Assembly (NCBI RefSeq): GCF_016735585.2
Contig: NZ_JAERSE020000002.1
Coordinates: 558,001 to 622,000, forward strand
Direction of reading: 5' to 3'
From: Chryseobacterium tagetis
GTDB taxonomy: Bacteria > Bacteroidota > Bacteroidia > Flavobacteriales > Weeksellaceae
DNA: 64,000 bases
Shown here: in pieces, positions 44,723 through 54,800 of the stretch
How positions within the stretch are numbered: position 1 is the stretch's first letter
Layout: every line of letters begins with the position of its first letter
Program-made: the position numbers and the translations under genes
The notes under the pieces: generated by a model
The model's input: the letters and a program-made list of their open reading frames with translations, nothing else
Told to the model about the DNA's origin: nothing
Database searches by the model: none

Positions 44723-45472
44723 CTATAAATTATACATTTTTTGAATAGAATGATTCATTGTTTTATAAATCTGAAGACTTTCATCCTTTAGCAATTGTTC
44801 ATGCAGTTCCAGAATTCTTTTATCGTTTCTTACCGCCGGTCCTGTCTGTGCAGATTTTGGCTCTATTTCATAAATTTTCTCTACCGTTTCATTAATTAAT
44901 GGTAAAAAATAATCAAATGGAATCTCCTGAGAATCTGAAATTTCTTTAGCCCTTGAAAAAAGATGATTCACAAAATTACAGGCAAAAACTGCAGTCAAAT
45001 GAATGTATTTTCTTTTTTCATGAGTACTTTCCATTACCCTTTTGGAGATCTTAGATGCCAATTCAAACAATATTTTTTTGTCTTCTTCATTATCTGCCTC
45101 TACAAAAAACGGGATATTCGAATAGTCCAGTTCTTTTGACTTTGAAAAGGTCTGTAAGGGATAAAGACTTGATTTTCTGTACTCCCCTGCTAAAATTTCT
45201 TTGGATAATGATCCTGAAGTATGGGTAACCAGACAATCTTTTTTGGTAATGATCTTAGAAACAGCTTCTATCGAATTATCACTCACACAAATGATATATA
45301 CATCTGCATCTTTCAGGTTTTCTGTTGAAAAAGGAACTTTCAATTCTTCAGAAATTTTTTTCAATTCAGTCTCGTTCCTGCCAAAAATCTGAGCTAATGG
45401 AATACTATTCAGTACAAAAGCTTTTGCCATATGATAGGCCACATTTCCGGAACCAATGATTACAATTTGCAT
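44723..45472 (-). CDS. Rossmann-like and DUF2520-domain protein
   Basis: A 249-residue protein with an N-terminal NADP-type Rossmann domain (IVIIGSGNVAYHMAKAF) and a C-terminal DUF2520 helical domain (about 120-249, including ESTHEKRKYIHLTAVFACNFVNHL). It resembles ketopantoate- and F420-dependent-type reductases. The substrate is unknown. It is first in the unit with the KdsC-like and maf genes. Confidence 0.87.
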   Translation of the reverse strand: MQIVIIGSGNVAYHMAKAFVLNSIPLAQIFGRNETELKKISEELKVPFSTENLKDADVYIICVSDNSIEAVSKIITKKDCLVTHTSGSLSKEILAGEYRKSSLYPLQTFSKSKELDYSNIPFFVEADNEEDKKILFELASKISKRVMESTHEKRKYIHLTAVFACNFVNHLFSRAKEISDSQEIPFDYFLPLINETVEKIYEIEPKSAQTGPAVRNDKRILELHEQLLKDESLQIYKTMNHSIQKMYNL

Positions 45473-45618
45473 AAAACAAAGATAAGGTTTTAGGTTTAGT
45501 TTTATAAAATAAGAACGTTACAGAATTATTTTCTCCCTATAAAGACAATAAACATAACGATCTGATATTATTTTTGATATATTGGACTAAAAATTGAATA
45601 AGTAATTTAACTTTTAGA

Positions 45619-45626
45619 TATTTTTG
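45619..45626 (+). promoter_or_regulatory. -7 promoter element of the ECF sigma gene
   Basis: TATTTTTG fits TAnnTTTG, with a TTG about 22 bases upstream (45594-45596). The start codon is 26 bases downstream. Confidence 0.45.
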
Positions 45627-45651
45627 TAATCCAAAACAATGAAAGCATCTT

Positions 45652-46209
45652 ATGAAGATTAAGGACGCGGAAATTATTTCGTTGATGCAAGACCCACGAA
45701 CTCAGGAAAAAGGAGTTCGCGCATTGATGGATGCTTATCAGAGTAGATTGTATTGGCACATAAGAAGAATTATTGTGGACGGAGATCTTGCTCAGGATAC
45801 TTTGCAGGATACTTTTATTAAAGCTTATCAGAATTTTCACCAGTTCAAAAACGATAGCCAATTGTACACATGGCTGTACAGAATCGCTACCAACGAAGCA
45901 TTACAGCAAGTAAATAAGATGAAGAAAATGCAGAAATCTGATGAAGATCCTGAATATCATATGCAGAATCTTATTGCCTACAATACTGCAGGAGATGCAG
46001 AAGAAATACAAATACTACTACAGAATGCCATACAAAGCCTGCCCGAAAAGCAGAAACTGGTATTTATGATGCGGTATTATGATGATTTGCCTTATGAAGA
46101 AATATCTAAAATTGTAGATATGTCGGTAGGAACACTAAAAACAAATTATCATTACGCCAAACAAAAAATAGAAGAATATATCAAAGAGAATTACGAAGAT
46201 AATTTTTGA
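45652..46209 (+). CDS. ECF RNA polymerase sigma factor
   Basis: A 185-residue sigma-70 factor of the extracytoplasmic-function group. Region 2 is about residues 20-90 (DLAQDTLQDTFIKAYQNF and LYTWLYRIATNEALQQV), and region 4 is about 120-178 (LPEKQKLVFMMRYYDDLPYEEISKI with GTLKTNYHYAKQKI). The membrane protein encoded 11 bases downstream is the likely anti-sigma factor. The target promoter is unknown. Confidence 0.93.
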   Translation: MKIKDAEIISLMQDPRTQEKGVRALMDAYQSRLYWHIRRIIVDGDLAQDTLQDTFIKAYQNFHQFKNDSQLYTWLYRIATNEALQQVNKMKKMQKSDEDPEYHMQNLIAYNTAGDAEEIQILLQNAIQSLPEKQKLVFMMRYYDDLPYEEISKIVDMSVGTLKTNYHYAKQKIEEYIKENYEDNF

Positions 46210-46220
46210 GAAACAACGAC

Positions 46221-46841
46221 ATGAAAGACTTTGATCTGGAAAAATTAAAACGCGAAAACATCTATAAAGTTCCTGAAAATTTGTTTGAAAATATTCAGAA
46301 AGAGGTGTTGAGCGGCATCAATAATTTTGATCTGGAAAAAATAGAACGTAAAAATATTTACACAGTTCCTGAAAAATTATTTGAGAATATTCAGGAAAAT
46401 GTACTGAATAGCGTATTGTCTGCTAAAAAAGCACCTATTTTCAAAATGAATTGGGCGTATGCAGCTGCAGCTTCATTAGCTTTGATTTTTGGAGTGACTT
46501 TTGTTTTTAATAGTGATGATTCAAAAGGAAAAGAAAATTCTCAGGCTGCCTATGCCATCAATAATCAAGAGCCAAAGACAGAAAGCGAAATAGCTTATGA
46601 AACCTTAAAATCTGATTTAACTTCTGTTGAAAATAATAATCAAACTGTTGTAAATCAGAGTAGCAAAGAAACTTATGTTCAGGATAGCGGAGAGGAAAAA
46701 ACAAAACCTCAAACTGTGAAAGCTGCTTCAAAACATAATGAAAAACAAATGAACGAATATTTGGAATCATTTACAAATTCTGAAATTTCAGAATTAGCAA
46801 GTAATTCAAATCAGGATGTTTATTTGGATTTATATAATTAA
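46221..46841 (+). CDS. Putative membrane anti-sigma factor with an internal duplication
   Basis: A 206-residue protein with one membrane helix (about residues 77-96, YAAAASLALIFGVTFVF), a cytoplasmic N-terminus and an Asn/Ser/Lys-rich outer part. Residues 1-65 hold two copies of a 35-residue unit (FDLEKLKRENIYKVPENLFE and FDLEKIERKNIYTVPEKLFE). It lacks a classical zinc-binding anti-sigma motif. The role is inferred from position after the ECF gene and topology. An upstream TTG overlapping the sigma stop is less likely than the ATG at 46221. Confidence 0.7.
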   Translation: MKDFDLEKLKRENIYKVPENLFENIQKEVLSGINNFDLEKIERKNIYTVPEKLFENIQENVLNSVLSAKKAPIFKMNWAYAAAASLALIFGVTFVFNSDDSKGKENSQAAYAINNQEPKTESEIAYETLKSDLTSVENNNQTVVNQSSKETYVQDSGEEKTKPQTVKAASKHNEKQMNEYLESFTNSEISELASNSNQDVYLDLYN

Positions 46842-46846
46842 AAAAG

Positions 46847-47356
46847 ATGAAAAAGATATTATTTACCCTTTTTATCATTTATGGTCTTGGTTTAAATGCA
46901 CAAAGGACAGACTATGACTGGAAAAAAATGGATCCTAAACAGAGGAAAGAGGTGATCAACAATCTTTCTCCTGAAGAACGAAAAGAGCTTCTTACAAAGT
47001 TCAGGAACAATATGGTGATGGATAATTTAAATATTGACCCAAGTGATAAAACTGAATTTACTGCAATTTATAATGAATATCTGGATAGCCAGAGACAGAT
47101 AAAAAGCCAGTTTAATTCTAATTTTAATCCTGAGACTTTATCTGATGAAGAAGCTAAAGCTAAACTGCAGCAAAGTTTTGAAGTAGGGCAGAAGCTATTG
47201 GATAACAGAAAAAGATATGCAGACAAGATGCAACAAGTAATTCCTTGTCAGAAAGTTTTGAAATTGTTTCAGTCTGAAGGCATGATGAGAGATAAAATGA
47301 ATGAAAGAAAGCCTCATGGAAACGATAATAATTCAAAACCTAGACAAACTCCATAA
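46847..47356 (+). CDS. Secreted helical protein, possibly a stress sensor
   Basis: A 169-residue protein with a signal peptide ending NAQ. The mature part is helical and charged (MDPKQRKEVINNLSPEERKELLTKF), resembling CpxP/Spy-like periplasmic proteins, and the C-terminus is basic and low-complexity. It follows the anti-sigma gene by five bases, so it is probably in the ECF regulon, perhaps as envelope sensor. The family is not certain. It ends with a strong terminator. Confidence 0.72.
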   Translation: MKKILFTLFIIYGLGLNAQRTDYDWKKMDPKQRKEVINNLSPEERKELLTKFRNNMVMDNLNIDPSDKTEFTAIYNEYLDSQRQIKSQFNSNFNPETLSDEEAKAKLQQSFEVGQKLLDNRKRYADKMQQVIPCQKVLKLFQSEGMMRDKMNERKPHGNDNNSKPRQTP

Positions 47357-47378
47357 TAGTTTATTTTTTTAATGTTGG

Positions 47379-47417
47379 ACGACCCTCATAATTTATTTGT
47401 GAGGGTCGTTTAATTTT
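47379..47417 (+). terminator. Terminator of the ECF sigma operon
   Basis: Stem ACGACCCTCA / TGAGGGTCGT with an AT-rich loop, followed by a T-rich tail. Confidence 0.85.
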
Positions 47418-47429
47418 TAATGGAATGCT

Positions 47430-47437
47430 TAGTTTTG
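47430..47437 (+). promoter_or_regulatory. -7 promoter element of the gene at 47453
   Basis: TAGTTTTG fits TAnnTTTG, directly upstream of the start codon, so the leader would be very short. Confidence 0.4.
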
Positions 47438-47452
47438 CGGAAAATTTAAACT

Positions 47453-48478
47453 ATGAAAAAATTTTTGCAGGCTTTTATGACTTGTTTTGTGATCATTTCG
47501 TTTGCCCAAAACAAAGAAGTAATCAAATTCAGAGGGAATATAACGAATAACAGCGAAGGGAGTGCTTATAAATTTCTTACTGTTCTTGATCAGAGGGAAG
47601 ATAAATCAATCGGGACATTACCATTTGGAGAGACTAAAGAAATGAAGGAAGTTGTTTTTCCTACGACACCTTCTAATGATTTCGGAAGCTGGTACACAAA
47701 ATCGAATTATCAGGGAGGAGGATTCGAATTTATCCTGATTTTAAAAAGACTGAAATTATCCGTTGGAGAGACTGTGGGAAAAAATACGGAAGGAAAAATG
47801 GATTTTTCTGCTCAAACATTTTTAAAAGATGGAGATCAGTATCATTTTTTATACAAAAAAGACACGGTATTTTCTTTTAGTAATAAAGAGGTTTCAGAAT
47901 TTATGGTCAAAAATATACCTACAATTTATTCCATTTTTATTAAAAAATCATATGAGATAAAGCCTACAGAAAAATCAGTTGTGTTTGCTGATCTGAAGGA
48001 TTATGAAACTTTTGCAAAAAATAATTACGAGGTTTTTAAAGGAGATCAGCTGAAAGATGGTATTTATCTGGATCATCAATCTTTTTTCAATCAGGTTCCG
48101 GAGCAGGGAAATTACGTTCTTGAAAGAAATGATAAAGGGGAAGTGACTAAGGCAATTAAAGAAGAAAACGGTAAAAAGAACAAAATTTCTGCTTTTAAAA
48201 TCTTCGCTTATGTTGAAAATGGAAAGGCATATAAAAAAACGATGTCAGGTTTTGTAGAATTAAACAGAAATGAAAAAGGCTTTTATATCATAAGCAATAA
48301 AGGATCGCTTTTTCCGGTTCAGTCGAATAGCACCTACGGAATGTTTGGTCTGATTGGCGGTATTGCCGGAGCAATTGAAGAAAACTCGAGGCAAAAGAAA
48401 ATGCAAAAACAGGACAAGGAAGAAGTGCATATAGATTCTTTGACAGGAGAATATGATTTTCAGGATTCTGAAATTTAA
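47453..48478 (+). CDS. Secreted protein of unknown function
   Basis: A 341-residue protein with a signal peptide (MKKFLQAFMTCFVIISFAQ). The family is not recognised. The body is beta-rich, with YKFLTVLDQREDKSIGTLPFG early and a Gly-rich hydrophobic patch near the end (YGMFGLIGGIAGAIEENS), which may insert into a membrane. It is a single-gene unit with its own terminator and a nearby promoter. Confidence 0.72.
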   Translation: MKKFLQAFMTCFVIISFAQNKEVIKFRGNITNNSEGSAYKFLTVLDQREDKSIGTLPFGETKEMKEVVFPTTPSNDFGSWYTKSNYQGGGFEFILILKRLKLSVGETVGKNTEGKMDFSAQTFLKDGDQYHFLYKKDTVFSFSNKEVSEFMVKNIPTIYSIFIKKSYEIKPTEKSVVFADLKDYETFAKNNYEVFKGDQLKDGIYLDHQSFFNQVPEQGNYVLERNDKGEVTKAIKEENGKKNKISAFKIFAYVENGKAYKKTMSGFVELNRNEKGFYIISNKGSLFPVQSNSTYGMFGLIGGIAGAIEENSRQKKMQKQDKEEVHIDSLTGEYDFQDSEI

Positions 48479-48484
48479 TAGGAT

Positions 48485-48520
48485 AAAAAAAGAGAGACCC
48501 AAAAGTCTCTCTTTTTTTAT
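48485..48520. terminator. Bidirectional terminator
   Basis: Stem AAAAAAAGAGAGAC / GTCTCTCTTTTTTT around loop CCAAAA. It ends the secreted protein gene and the GH92 gene, overlapping the last bases of the latter. Confidence 0.8.
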
Positions 48521-50805
48521 TTTTTTTCAGTAGAATAGGAGTAAGGAAAGTCTTTTTCATTTGTTCCGCGGTCTTTATTGGGCTTGTTATCCATATTGAA
48601 CTGTAGAGTAACGCCTTTCATTAATTCTGCATGGCTCAGCCAGTTTTTAGAATAACTTTTTCCGTTCATATTCAGTGATTTTACATATCGGTTTTCATCA
48701 CTGTTACTGTCTGCTTTTATTTCGATATTTTTTCCGTTTTCTAGATGAATGATCGCCTTTTTAAATAAAGGAGCTCCTAAAACATACTGATCTGTTGCCG
48801 GAGTTACGGGATAAAAACCAAGAGCAGAGAAAATATACCAGGCTGAAGTTTGTCCGTTATCTTCATCCCCACAATATCCATCAGGAGTCGGCTGATACAA
48901 ACGGTTCATTGTTTCGCGAACCCAATATTGTGTTTTCCAGGGTTCTCCGGAATAATTATATAAATAAATAATATGTTGAGCCGGCTGGTTTCCATGCGCA
49001 TACTGTCCCATATTGGCATTCACCATTTCCTGAATTTCGTGGATGGTTGATCCATAATATGAGTCATCATAAATGGGAGGTAATTCAAAAACCTGATCGA
49101 GTTTTTTAGAGAATTCTTTTTTTCCGCCCATCAATTTTGCCAATCCTTCAATGTCCTGAAAAACAGACCATGTATAATGCCACGAGTTTCCTTCGGTAAA
49201 AGCATCTCCCCATTTGAACGGATTAAAAGGGCTTTGAAAGCTGCCGTCCTGATTTCTTCCACGGGCCAATTTTGTCTCCGGATCAATTATTTTCTGAAAA
49301 TTTTGAGAATGTCTGTAATATTCTCCCCATTCAGATTCGGGTTTTCCCAATGCTTTTCCCAATTGTGCAATTGCAAAATCGTCATAAGCGTATTCTAGTG
49401 TTCTGGCTGCATTTTCATTGATTTTGACATCATAAGGAACGTAGCCTAGTTTTTTATAATATTCAATTCCCAGTCTTCCTGTTGCCTGTGGCCCTTCGTT
49501 ATTTGCTCCATGAAGTAAAGCCTGATACAAAGTTTCAATATCATATCCTCTTAATCCTTTCAAATAGGCATCTGCAACCACAGAAGCGGAATTATTTCCA
49601 ATCATAATATCAGAATAGGATGGGCTCGACCATTCGGGAAGCCAACCCCCTTCTTTGTAATCGTTAATCAATCCTTTTTGCATTTCAATATTGATGCTTG
49701 GGTAAACCAAATTTAAGAAAGGGTAGAGTGCTCTGAAAGTATCCCAGAAACCTGTTCCTGCAAAGCGATATCCAGCTTCAGTTTTCCCTGAATACGGACT
49801 GTAATGAACGATTTCTCCGGCTTTATTGATCTCATACATTTTATGAGGGAAACAAAGCATTCTGTATAAAGAAGAGTAAAATGTTCTCATTTGATCTATG
49901 GTTCCGCCTGCAACTTCAACTCTTTTTAATTTTTCATTCCAGGCCAGTTTTGCCTTTTTGAAAGTATCGTCAAATGAATCTTTATTTAATTCTCTCTGTA
50001 AATTTAATTCTGCCTGTTCCGGACTAATGAATGATGAAGCTATTCTTAATGTCACTTTTTCGCCTTTTTTGGTTGCAAAACCTACTACAGCTCCACAATG
50101 ATTTCCTGTAATTTCCAAAGAATCTTTTACAAAATCCTTGTCCTTCCATGCAGAATATTTTGAGAAAGGTTTATCAGAATAAATGACGAAATAATTTTTA
50201 AAGCCTGTCAGTTTTCCCCTTGAATATCTTGTAGAATACCCGATAATTTTATTTTGGGAAGGAATGATAGTAATGCTTGAGCCTTTATCAAAAGCATCCA
50301 CCACAAACCATGAATTTTCAGAATCGGGATATGTTAAACGAAACTGCGCAGCTCTTTCTGTTGGAGTAATTTCTGCCGTTACATTGTGATCTGCCAAATA
50401 AACACTGTAATAATATGGTTTTGAAACTTCTGATTTGTGCGAGAACCGGCTTGCTCTTTCATCTTCATTAAAACGCATTGCTCCGGTTACTGGCATGATT
50501 GAAAACATTCCGTAGTCATTCATCCAGGGAGAAGGTTGATGGGTTTGTTTGATTCCGCGGATTTTATCGGCATCGTAAGTATATTGCCATCCGTTTCCGT
50601 TTTTTCCGGTTTGGGGTGTCCACAAATTCATTCCATGTGGAACTGCAACTGCGGGATAAGTATTTCCGTTGGAAAGGGAAGGTTTTGAAAGAGAGCCAAT
50701 CAAAGGGTTCACAAATTCTTCAGGGTTTTGTATGGCATTTTCAATCCATTGCGATTGCAGCTGACTGAAAGGAAGTATGAAAAGGAATAAAAGAATTTTT
50801 TTCAT
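48517..50805 (-). CDS. GH92-family alpha-mannosidase
   Basis: A 762-residue secreted glycoside hydrolase of family 92, a calcium-dependent exo-mannosidase group common in Bacteroidota. A signal peptide (LLFLFILPFSQLQS) precedes the N-terminal beta-sandwich (NPLIGSLSKPSLSNGNTYPA and later WTPQTGKNGNGWQY) and the (alpha/alpha)6 domain. The family signature is GDEDNGQTSAWYIFSALGFYPV near the C-terminus, with GAGFWDTFRALYPF-like GTGFWDTFRALYPF in the middle. The exact linkage cannot be told. No other sugar-use genes are next to it. Confidence 0.93.
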   Translation of the reverse strand: MKKILLFLFILPFSQLQSQWIENAIQNPEEFVNPLIGSLSKPSLSNGNTYPAVAVPHGMNLWTPQTGKNGNGWQYTYDADKIRGIKQTHQPSPWMNDYGMFSIMPVTGAMRFNEDERASRFSHKSEVSKPYYYSVYLADHNVTAEITPTERAAQFRLTYPDSENSWFVVDAFDKGSSITIIPSQNKIIGYSTRYSRGKLTGFKNYFVIYSDKPFSKYSAWKDKDFVKDSLEITGNHCGAVVGFATKKGEKVTLRIASSFISPEQAELNLQRELNKDSFDDTFKKAKLAWNEKLKRVEVAGGTIDQMRTFYSSLYRMLCFPHKMYEINKAGEIVHYSPYSGKTEAGYRFAGTGFWDTFRALYPFLNLVYPSINIEMQKGLINDYKEGGWLPEWSSPSYSDIMIGNNSASVVADAYLKGLRGYDIETLYQALLHGANNEGPQATGRLGIEYYKKLGYVPYDVKINENAARTLEYAYDDFAIAQLGKALGKPESEWGEYYRHSQNFQKIIDPETKLARGRNQDGSFQSPFNPFKWGDAFTEGNSWHYTWSVFQDIEGLAKLMGGKKEFSKKLDQVFELPPIYDDSYYGSTIHEIQEMVNANMGQYAHGNQPAQHIIYLYNYSGEPWKTQYWVRETMNRLYQPTPDGYCGDEDNGQTSAWYIFSALGFYPVTPATDQYVLGAPLFKKAIIHLENGKNIEIKADSNSDENRYVKSLNMNGKSYSKNWLSHAELMKGVTLQFNMDNKPNKDRGTNEKDFPYSYSTEKK

Positions 50806-50988
50806 TGTTAAAAAATGGTTGAATTTTTTAATATTTTGAATGGGAAAGGTAAAGATTTTCTCAGGAATGATAGCAGATTTAACGTATAATTAAACATATT
50901 GCCCCGAATATAATGAAGAGAACTAAACACTTCTTTATCTTGGCTTATAAATTGATGCTAAAAGATTACTGTGTTTTTTTGATCCTTG

Positions 50989-52788
50989 ATGAATAAATCA
51001 ATTGTAATTTTAGTTTTCTTCTTAAGCTGTTTTTCCTGTTTAAATGCACAGGAAAAAAAAGATTCGCTTTATTATAAAATAGAGAAGTTTTCAGACAAAA
51101 GAAAAGTTACCAAATTCATTCATCGTTTTATATTCCGTAGGGAAGCGGATTCGGCTTCTGTAAGGACGACCACAGAAAAACTTTCACAGGAGACCTATAA
51201 CGGAAAACATATCAGAAACATCCGTATTGAAACCATTGACCCGTTTGGATATGGTTCTCAGGATAAAAAAGAAAAATCGAAATGGTATGACTGGTTTACC
51301 AATCATCTTCATTCCAATACAAGAGTATCTACGGTCAATAATTATTTGCTTTTTCAAAAAGGAGAGGAATACAATGCCCAAAAGATTTACGAATCCGAAC
51401 GTTTGCTGAGAACGATGCCTTTTATAAACAGGGTAAACATCAGTGTATCCGACAGTACTTCTACCAATGATTCCATTGATGTTGTTGTAAAAGTGCTTGA
51501 TTCCTGGAGTTTAAAGCCTAGACTGAGCTATTCAGGAAGTAAAATCGGATTGGGAGTTACCGAAGAAAATGTATTGGGATTGGGACACGAATTCGATTTT
51601 CTATATAGAAATGATTTCAAAGAAAAGCAGAATTATCTTTTGGGAAGCTATACAGCGTACAATCTTTTTGGTTCTTTTATCAATGCCCAGATTTTGGGAG
51701 AACGTGATTTTTCAAAGAATGAAAGAATCAATCTGAACGTAACAAGGCCTTTTTTCTCTCCTTTGACGAAATGGGCAGGAGGTTTTACTTTTGAATATTT
51801 TATGCGGAATGTTTTACTTCCTGTAGAATCTGGAGATACTTTTCCAGAAGTTCAAATTAAGGTATACAGTCAGGATTTATGGGGAGGATATCAGATTCCT
51901 GTTTCCTCTGATCCAGGGGAAAAAGTTTCGAGTAATATTGCATTGATAGGAAGATTTCAGAATTATCAGTATAAAGACAGTCCCGAAATCGACCAATATC
52001 AATATTTCAGTTCTTACAGTAGTTTCCTGATGTCTGTCGGATATATTCAAAGAAAGTTTTCAATTCAGAAAAATATTTTTCAGTACGATTTACCGGAAGA
52101 CGTTGCTTATGGTACTTCTGTGAATGTTACAGCCGGAGCTTTATCAAGAAGTAATGAGGTGATGCCCTATGCAGGAATTTCTGCATCTTATGGTACTTTT
52201 GCAAGGTTAGGATACTTTAATGTGAAAGCTCAGTTTGGTAGATTCTTTAACGAGGATAAACAAAATAGAGAGTCTTTCCGTTTGGAAGGAACTTATTTTA
52301 CCAATCTTATGGACTGGAAATTTGTCAAAGCAAGACATTTCTTTTCTCCGACCTTAGCACTGGGAAATCCGCAGCATAACTTTTCTTATAGAGACAGGAT
52401 CAATCTTTCTGCAACAGACGAATTTCCGGTTTATAATGCAGATTATATCGGGACAAAAAAACTGGTGTTAAGATACCAGCTTCAACTTTTTGTCAATAAA
52501 ACGTGGAAGAATTTTCACTTCAGTCCTTACCTAACGGCGGCAGTCGGCTGGTTGGGAATGCCGGATGAGAAACTATTGAAAACAACCGCCAATACCAAAA
52601 TAGGAGTAGGAGTTTTGATCAATAATCCGTTTCTAGTGTTCAACAGGATCCAGGTTTCTTTCACTTATTATCCTCGTGTACCGTTTGATAATAATTCTGT
52701 TTTTGATTTCAATAGCAACCGAAATAATTTGTTGCCAATGAACAGTTTTGCTACAGACATCCCGCATTTTGTGAATTTTGGAAATTAA
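50989..52788 (+). CDS. BamA/TamA-family outer membrane protein
   Basis: A 599-residue outer membrane protein with a signal peptide (MNKSIVILVFFLSCFSCLNAQ). Residues about 80-185 look like a POTRA-type domain (RVSTVNNYLLFQKGEEYNAQKIYESERLLRTMPFI), and the rest is a predicted beta-barrel. It is shorter than housekeeping BamA and lacks its five POTRA domains. The function is unknown; it may insert or export surface proteins or lipids. The ATG at 50989 is chosen over the adjacent TTG. Confidence 0.85.
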   Translation: MNKSIVILVFFLSCFSCLNAQEKKDSLYYKIEKFSDKRKVTKFIHRFIFRREADSASVRTTTEKLSQETYNGKHIRNIRIETIDPFGYGSQDKKEKSKWYDWFTNHLHSNTRVSTVNNYLLFQKGEEYNAQKIYESERLLRTMPFINRVNISVSDSTSTNDSIDVVVKVLDSWSLKPRLSYSGSKIGLGVTEENVLGLGHEFDFLYRNDFKEKQNYLLGSYTAYNLFGSFINAQILGERDFSKNERINLNVTRPFFSPLTKWAGGFTFEYFMRNVLLPVESGDTFPEVQIKVYSQDLWGGYQIPVSSDPGEKVSSNIALIGRFQNYQYKDSPEIDQYQYFSSYSSFLMSVGYIQRKFSIQKNIFQYDLPEDVAYGTSVNVTAGALSRSNEVMPYAGISASYGTFARLGYFNVKAQFGRFFNEDKQNRESFRLEGTYFTNLMDWKFVKARHFFSPTLALGNPQHNFSYRDRINLSATDEFPVYNADYIGTKKLVLRYQLQLFVNKTWKNFHFSPYLTAAVGWLGMPDEKLLKTTANTKIGVGVLINNPFLVFNRIQVSFTYYPRVPFDNNSVFDFNSNRNNLLPMNSFATDIPHFVNFGN

Positions 52789-52910
52789 TGTCATCAATTT
52801 AGTAATCTATAAACTAGACTAAATTCTAAAAAATTTAAGCTGTAATTAATAATTGAAAATTAAATTTTCTCTCTATAAAATTAAGGATAAGGAATTGTCC
52901 TGCTTTTTTT

Positions 52911-52918
52911 TATCTTTG
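52911..52918 (+). promoter_or_regulatory. -7 promoter element of lepA
   Basis: TATCTTTG fits TAnnTTTG, 19 bases before the lepA start, so the leader would be very short. Confidence 0.45.
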
Positions 52919-52937
52919 CAAATTACATAGTTCTTAA

Positions 52938-54734
52938 ATGAAAAACATACGAAATTTTTGCATAATCGCTCATATTGACCACGGTAAAAGTACTTTGGCG
53001 GATCGTCTTTTGGAATATACCAATACGGTAACCCAAAGAGAACTACAGTCTCAGACGCTGGACGATATGGATTTGGAGAAAGAACGTGGGATTACGATCA
53101 AGTCTCACGCAATCCAGATGGATTATGAATATAAAGGCGAAAAATTTATTTTAAATCTAATTGATACACCGGGACACGTAGACTTTTCTTATGAAGTTTC
53201 CCGTTCAATTGCTGCCTGTGAAGGAGCGCTTCTTATTGTGGATGCTGCTCAAAGTATTCAGGCGCAGACAATTAGTAATTTGTACTTAGCGTTGGAAAAT
53301 GATTTAATGATCATTCCGATTTTGAATAAAATTGACCTTCCTTCTGCAAATCCTGAAGAAGTAACTGATGAAATCATGAATTTGATTGGTTGCGAATATG
53401 AAGACGTATTAAGAGTTTCAGGGAAAACAGGAGAAGGTGTTCATAATTTATTAGAGCAAATTGTAGAGAGGATTCCGGCTCCGGTTGGAGATCCGGATGC
53501 ACCGCTTCAGGCTTTAGTTTTTGACTCAGTTTATAATCCTTTCAGAGGAATTGAAGCCTATTTCAAAGTAGTAAACGGGAGTATTTCTAAAAACGAGAAA
53601 ATCAAATTCTTCGCTACAGGAAAAGAATACGGAGCGGATGAAGTAGGTACTTTGAAACTGAAGCAGGTTCCGAAGAAAACAATTGGATGTGGTGATGTAG
53701 GATATTTGATTTCTGGTATTAAGGATGCAAGAGAAGTAAAAGTAGGTGATACCATTACTTCATTTGAAAATCCTGCTGCAGGACCAATTGATGGTTTTGA
53801 AGAAGTAAAACCAATGGTTTTTGCCGGGATTTATCCAATTGAGTCTGAAGATTTTGAAGAATTAAGATTTTCTCTTGAAAAATTAAGGCTAAATGATGCT
53901 TCTTTGGTTTTCGAACCGGAAAGTTCTGCCGCTCTTGGTTTCGGTTTCCGTTGCGGATTCCTTGGAATGCTTCACATGGAAATTGTTCAGGAACGTCTTG
54001 ATAGAGAGTTCAATATGAACGTAATCACAACGGTACCCAACGTTTCTTACTTCGGATATACTAAAAAAGAACCGGAAGTTCCGATTTTGATCAATAACCC
54101 GTCTGAAATGATGGATCCTTCAACGATGGATAGAGTGGAAGAGCCTTTCATCAAAGCTTCTATTATCACAAAATCTGATTTCGTAGGTGCTGTAATGACA
54201 CTTTGTATCGAGAAAAGAGGAGAAATTGTTAACCAGAGTTATTTAACTTCAGAAAGAGTGGAATTGGTTTTCAATATGCCTTTGGCAGAAGTTGTTTTTG
54301 ACTTCTATGACAGATTGAAATCTATTTCTAAAGGATATGCATCATTTGACTATCACCCGATTGGATTCAGAGCTTCTAAGCTGGTAAAAATGGATATTCT
54401 GATCAACGGAGACATGGTAGATGCTTTATCTTCTTTGATTCACGATTCTAATGCATATTACATCGGTAAAAGAATGTGTGAAAAGCTTCGTGAATTAATT
54501 CCTAGACAGCAGTTTGATATTGCAGTTCAGGCAGCATTGGGAGCGAAAGTTATTGCAAGAGAAACCATTAAAGCATTAAGAAAAGACGTTACTGCAAAAT
54601 GTTACGGAGGAGATATTTCCAGAAAGAGAAAACTTTTGGAAAAGCAGAAAGAAGGAAAGAAGAAAATGAAGCAGATTGGTAGAGTAGAAGTACCACAATC
54701 GGCATTCATGGCTGTATTAAAGCTTAATGATTAA
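52938..54734 (+). CDS. lepA: Elongation factor 4 (LepA)
   Basis: A 598-residue translational GTPase that acts on stalled ribosomes. The G motifs are AHIDHGKST, the RGITIKSHA switch, DTPGHVDF and NKIDLP. The EF-G-like domains and the LepA C-terminal domain (ending [25 protein letters not shown]) are complete. It has no EF-G domain IV. It is a single-gene unit with a strong terminator. Confidence 0.97.
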   Translation: MKNIRNFCIIAHIDHGKSTLADRLLEYTNTVTQRELQSQTLDDMDLEKERGITIKSHAIQMDYEYKGEKFILNLIDTPGHVDFSYEVSRSIAACEGALLIVDAAQSIQAQTISNLYLALENDLMIIPILNKIDLPSANPEEVTDEIMNLIGCEYEDVLRVSGKTGEGVHNLLEQIVERIPAPVGDPDAPLQALVFDSVYNPFRGIEAYFKVVNGSISKNEKIKFFATGKEYGADEVGTLKLKQVPKKTIGCGDVGYLISGIKDAREVKVGDTITSFENPAAGPIDGFEEVKPMVFAGIYPIESEDFEELRFSLEKLRLNDASLVFEPESSAALGFGFRCGFLGMLHMEIVQERLDREFNMNVITTVPNVSYFGYTKKEPEVPILINNPSEMMDPSTMDRVEEPFIKASIITKSDFVGAVMTLCIEKRGEIVNQSYLTSERVELVFNMPLAEVVFDFYDRLKSISKGYASFDYHPIGFRASKLVKMDILINGDMVDALSSLIHDSNAYYIGKRMCEKLRELIPRQQFDIAVQAALGAKVIARETIKALRKDVTAKCYGGDISRKRKLLEKQKEGKKKMKQIGRVEVPQSAFMAVLKLND

Positions 54735-54770
54735 TTAAAAGAGCCGAATAAAAAGGCAAAAGATAAAAGG

Positions 54771-54800
54771 AAAACCGCTTCATTTGAAGCGGTTTTTTTA
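54771..54800. terminator. Terminator after lepA, identical to the one at 55617
   Basis: Perfect hairpin with arms AAAACCGCTTC / GAAGCGGTTTT around ATTT, then a T run. It serves lepA and the convergent gene at 54798. The same hairpin occurs 850 bp away. Confidence 0.85.
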
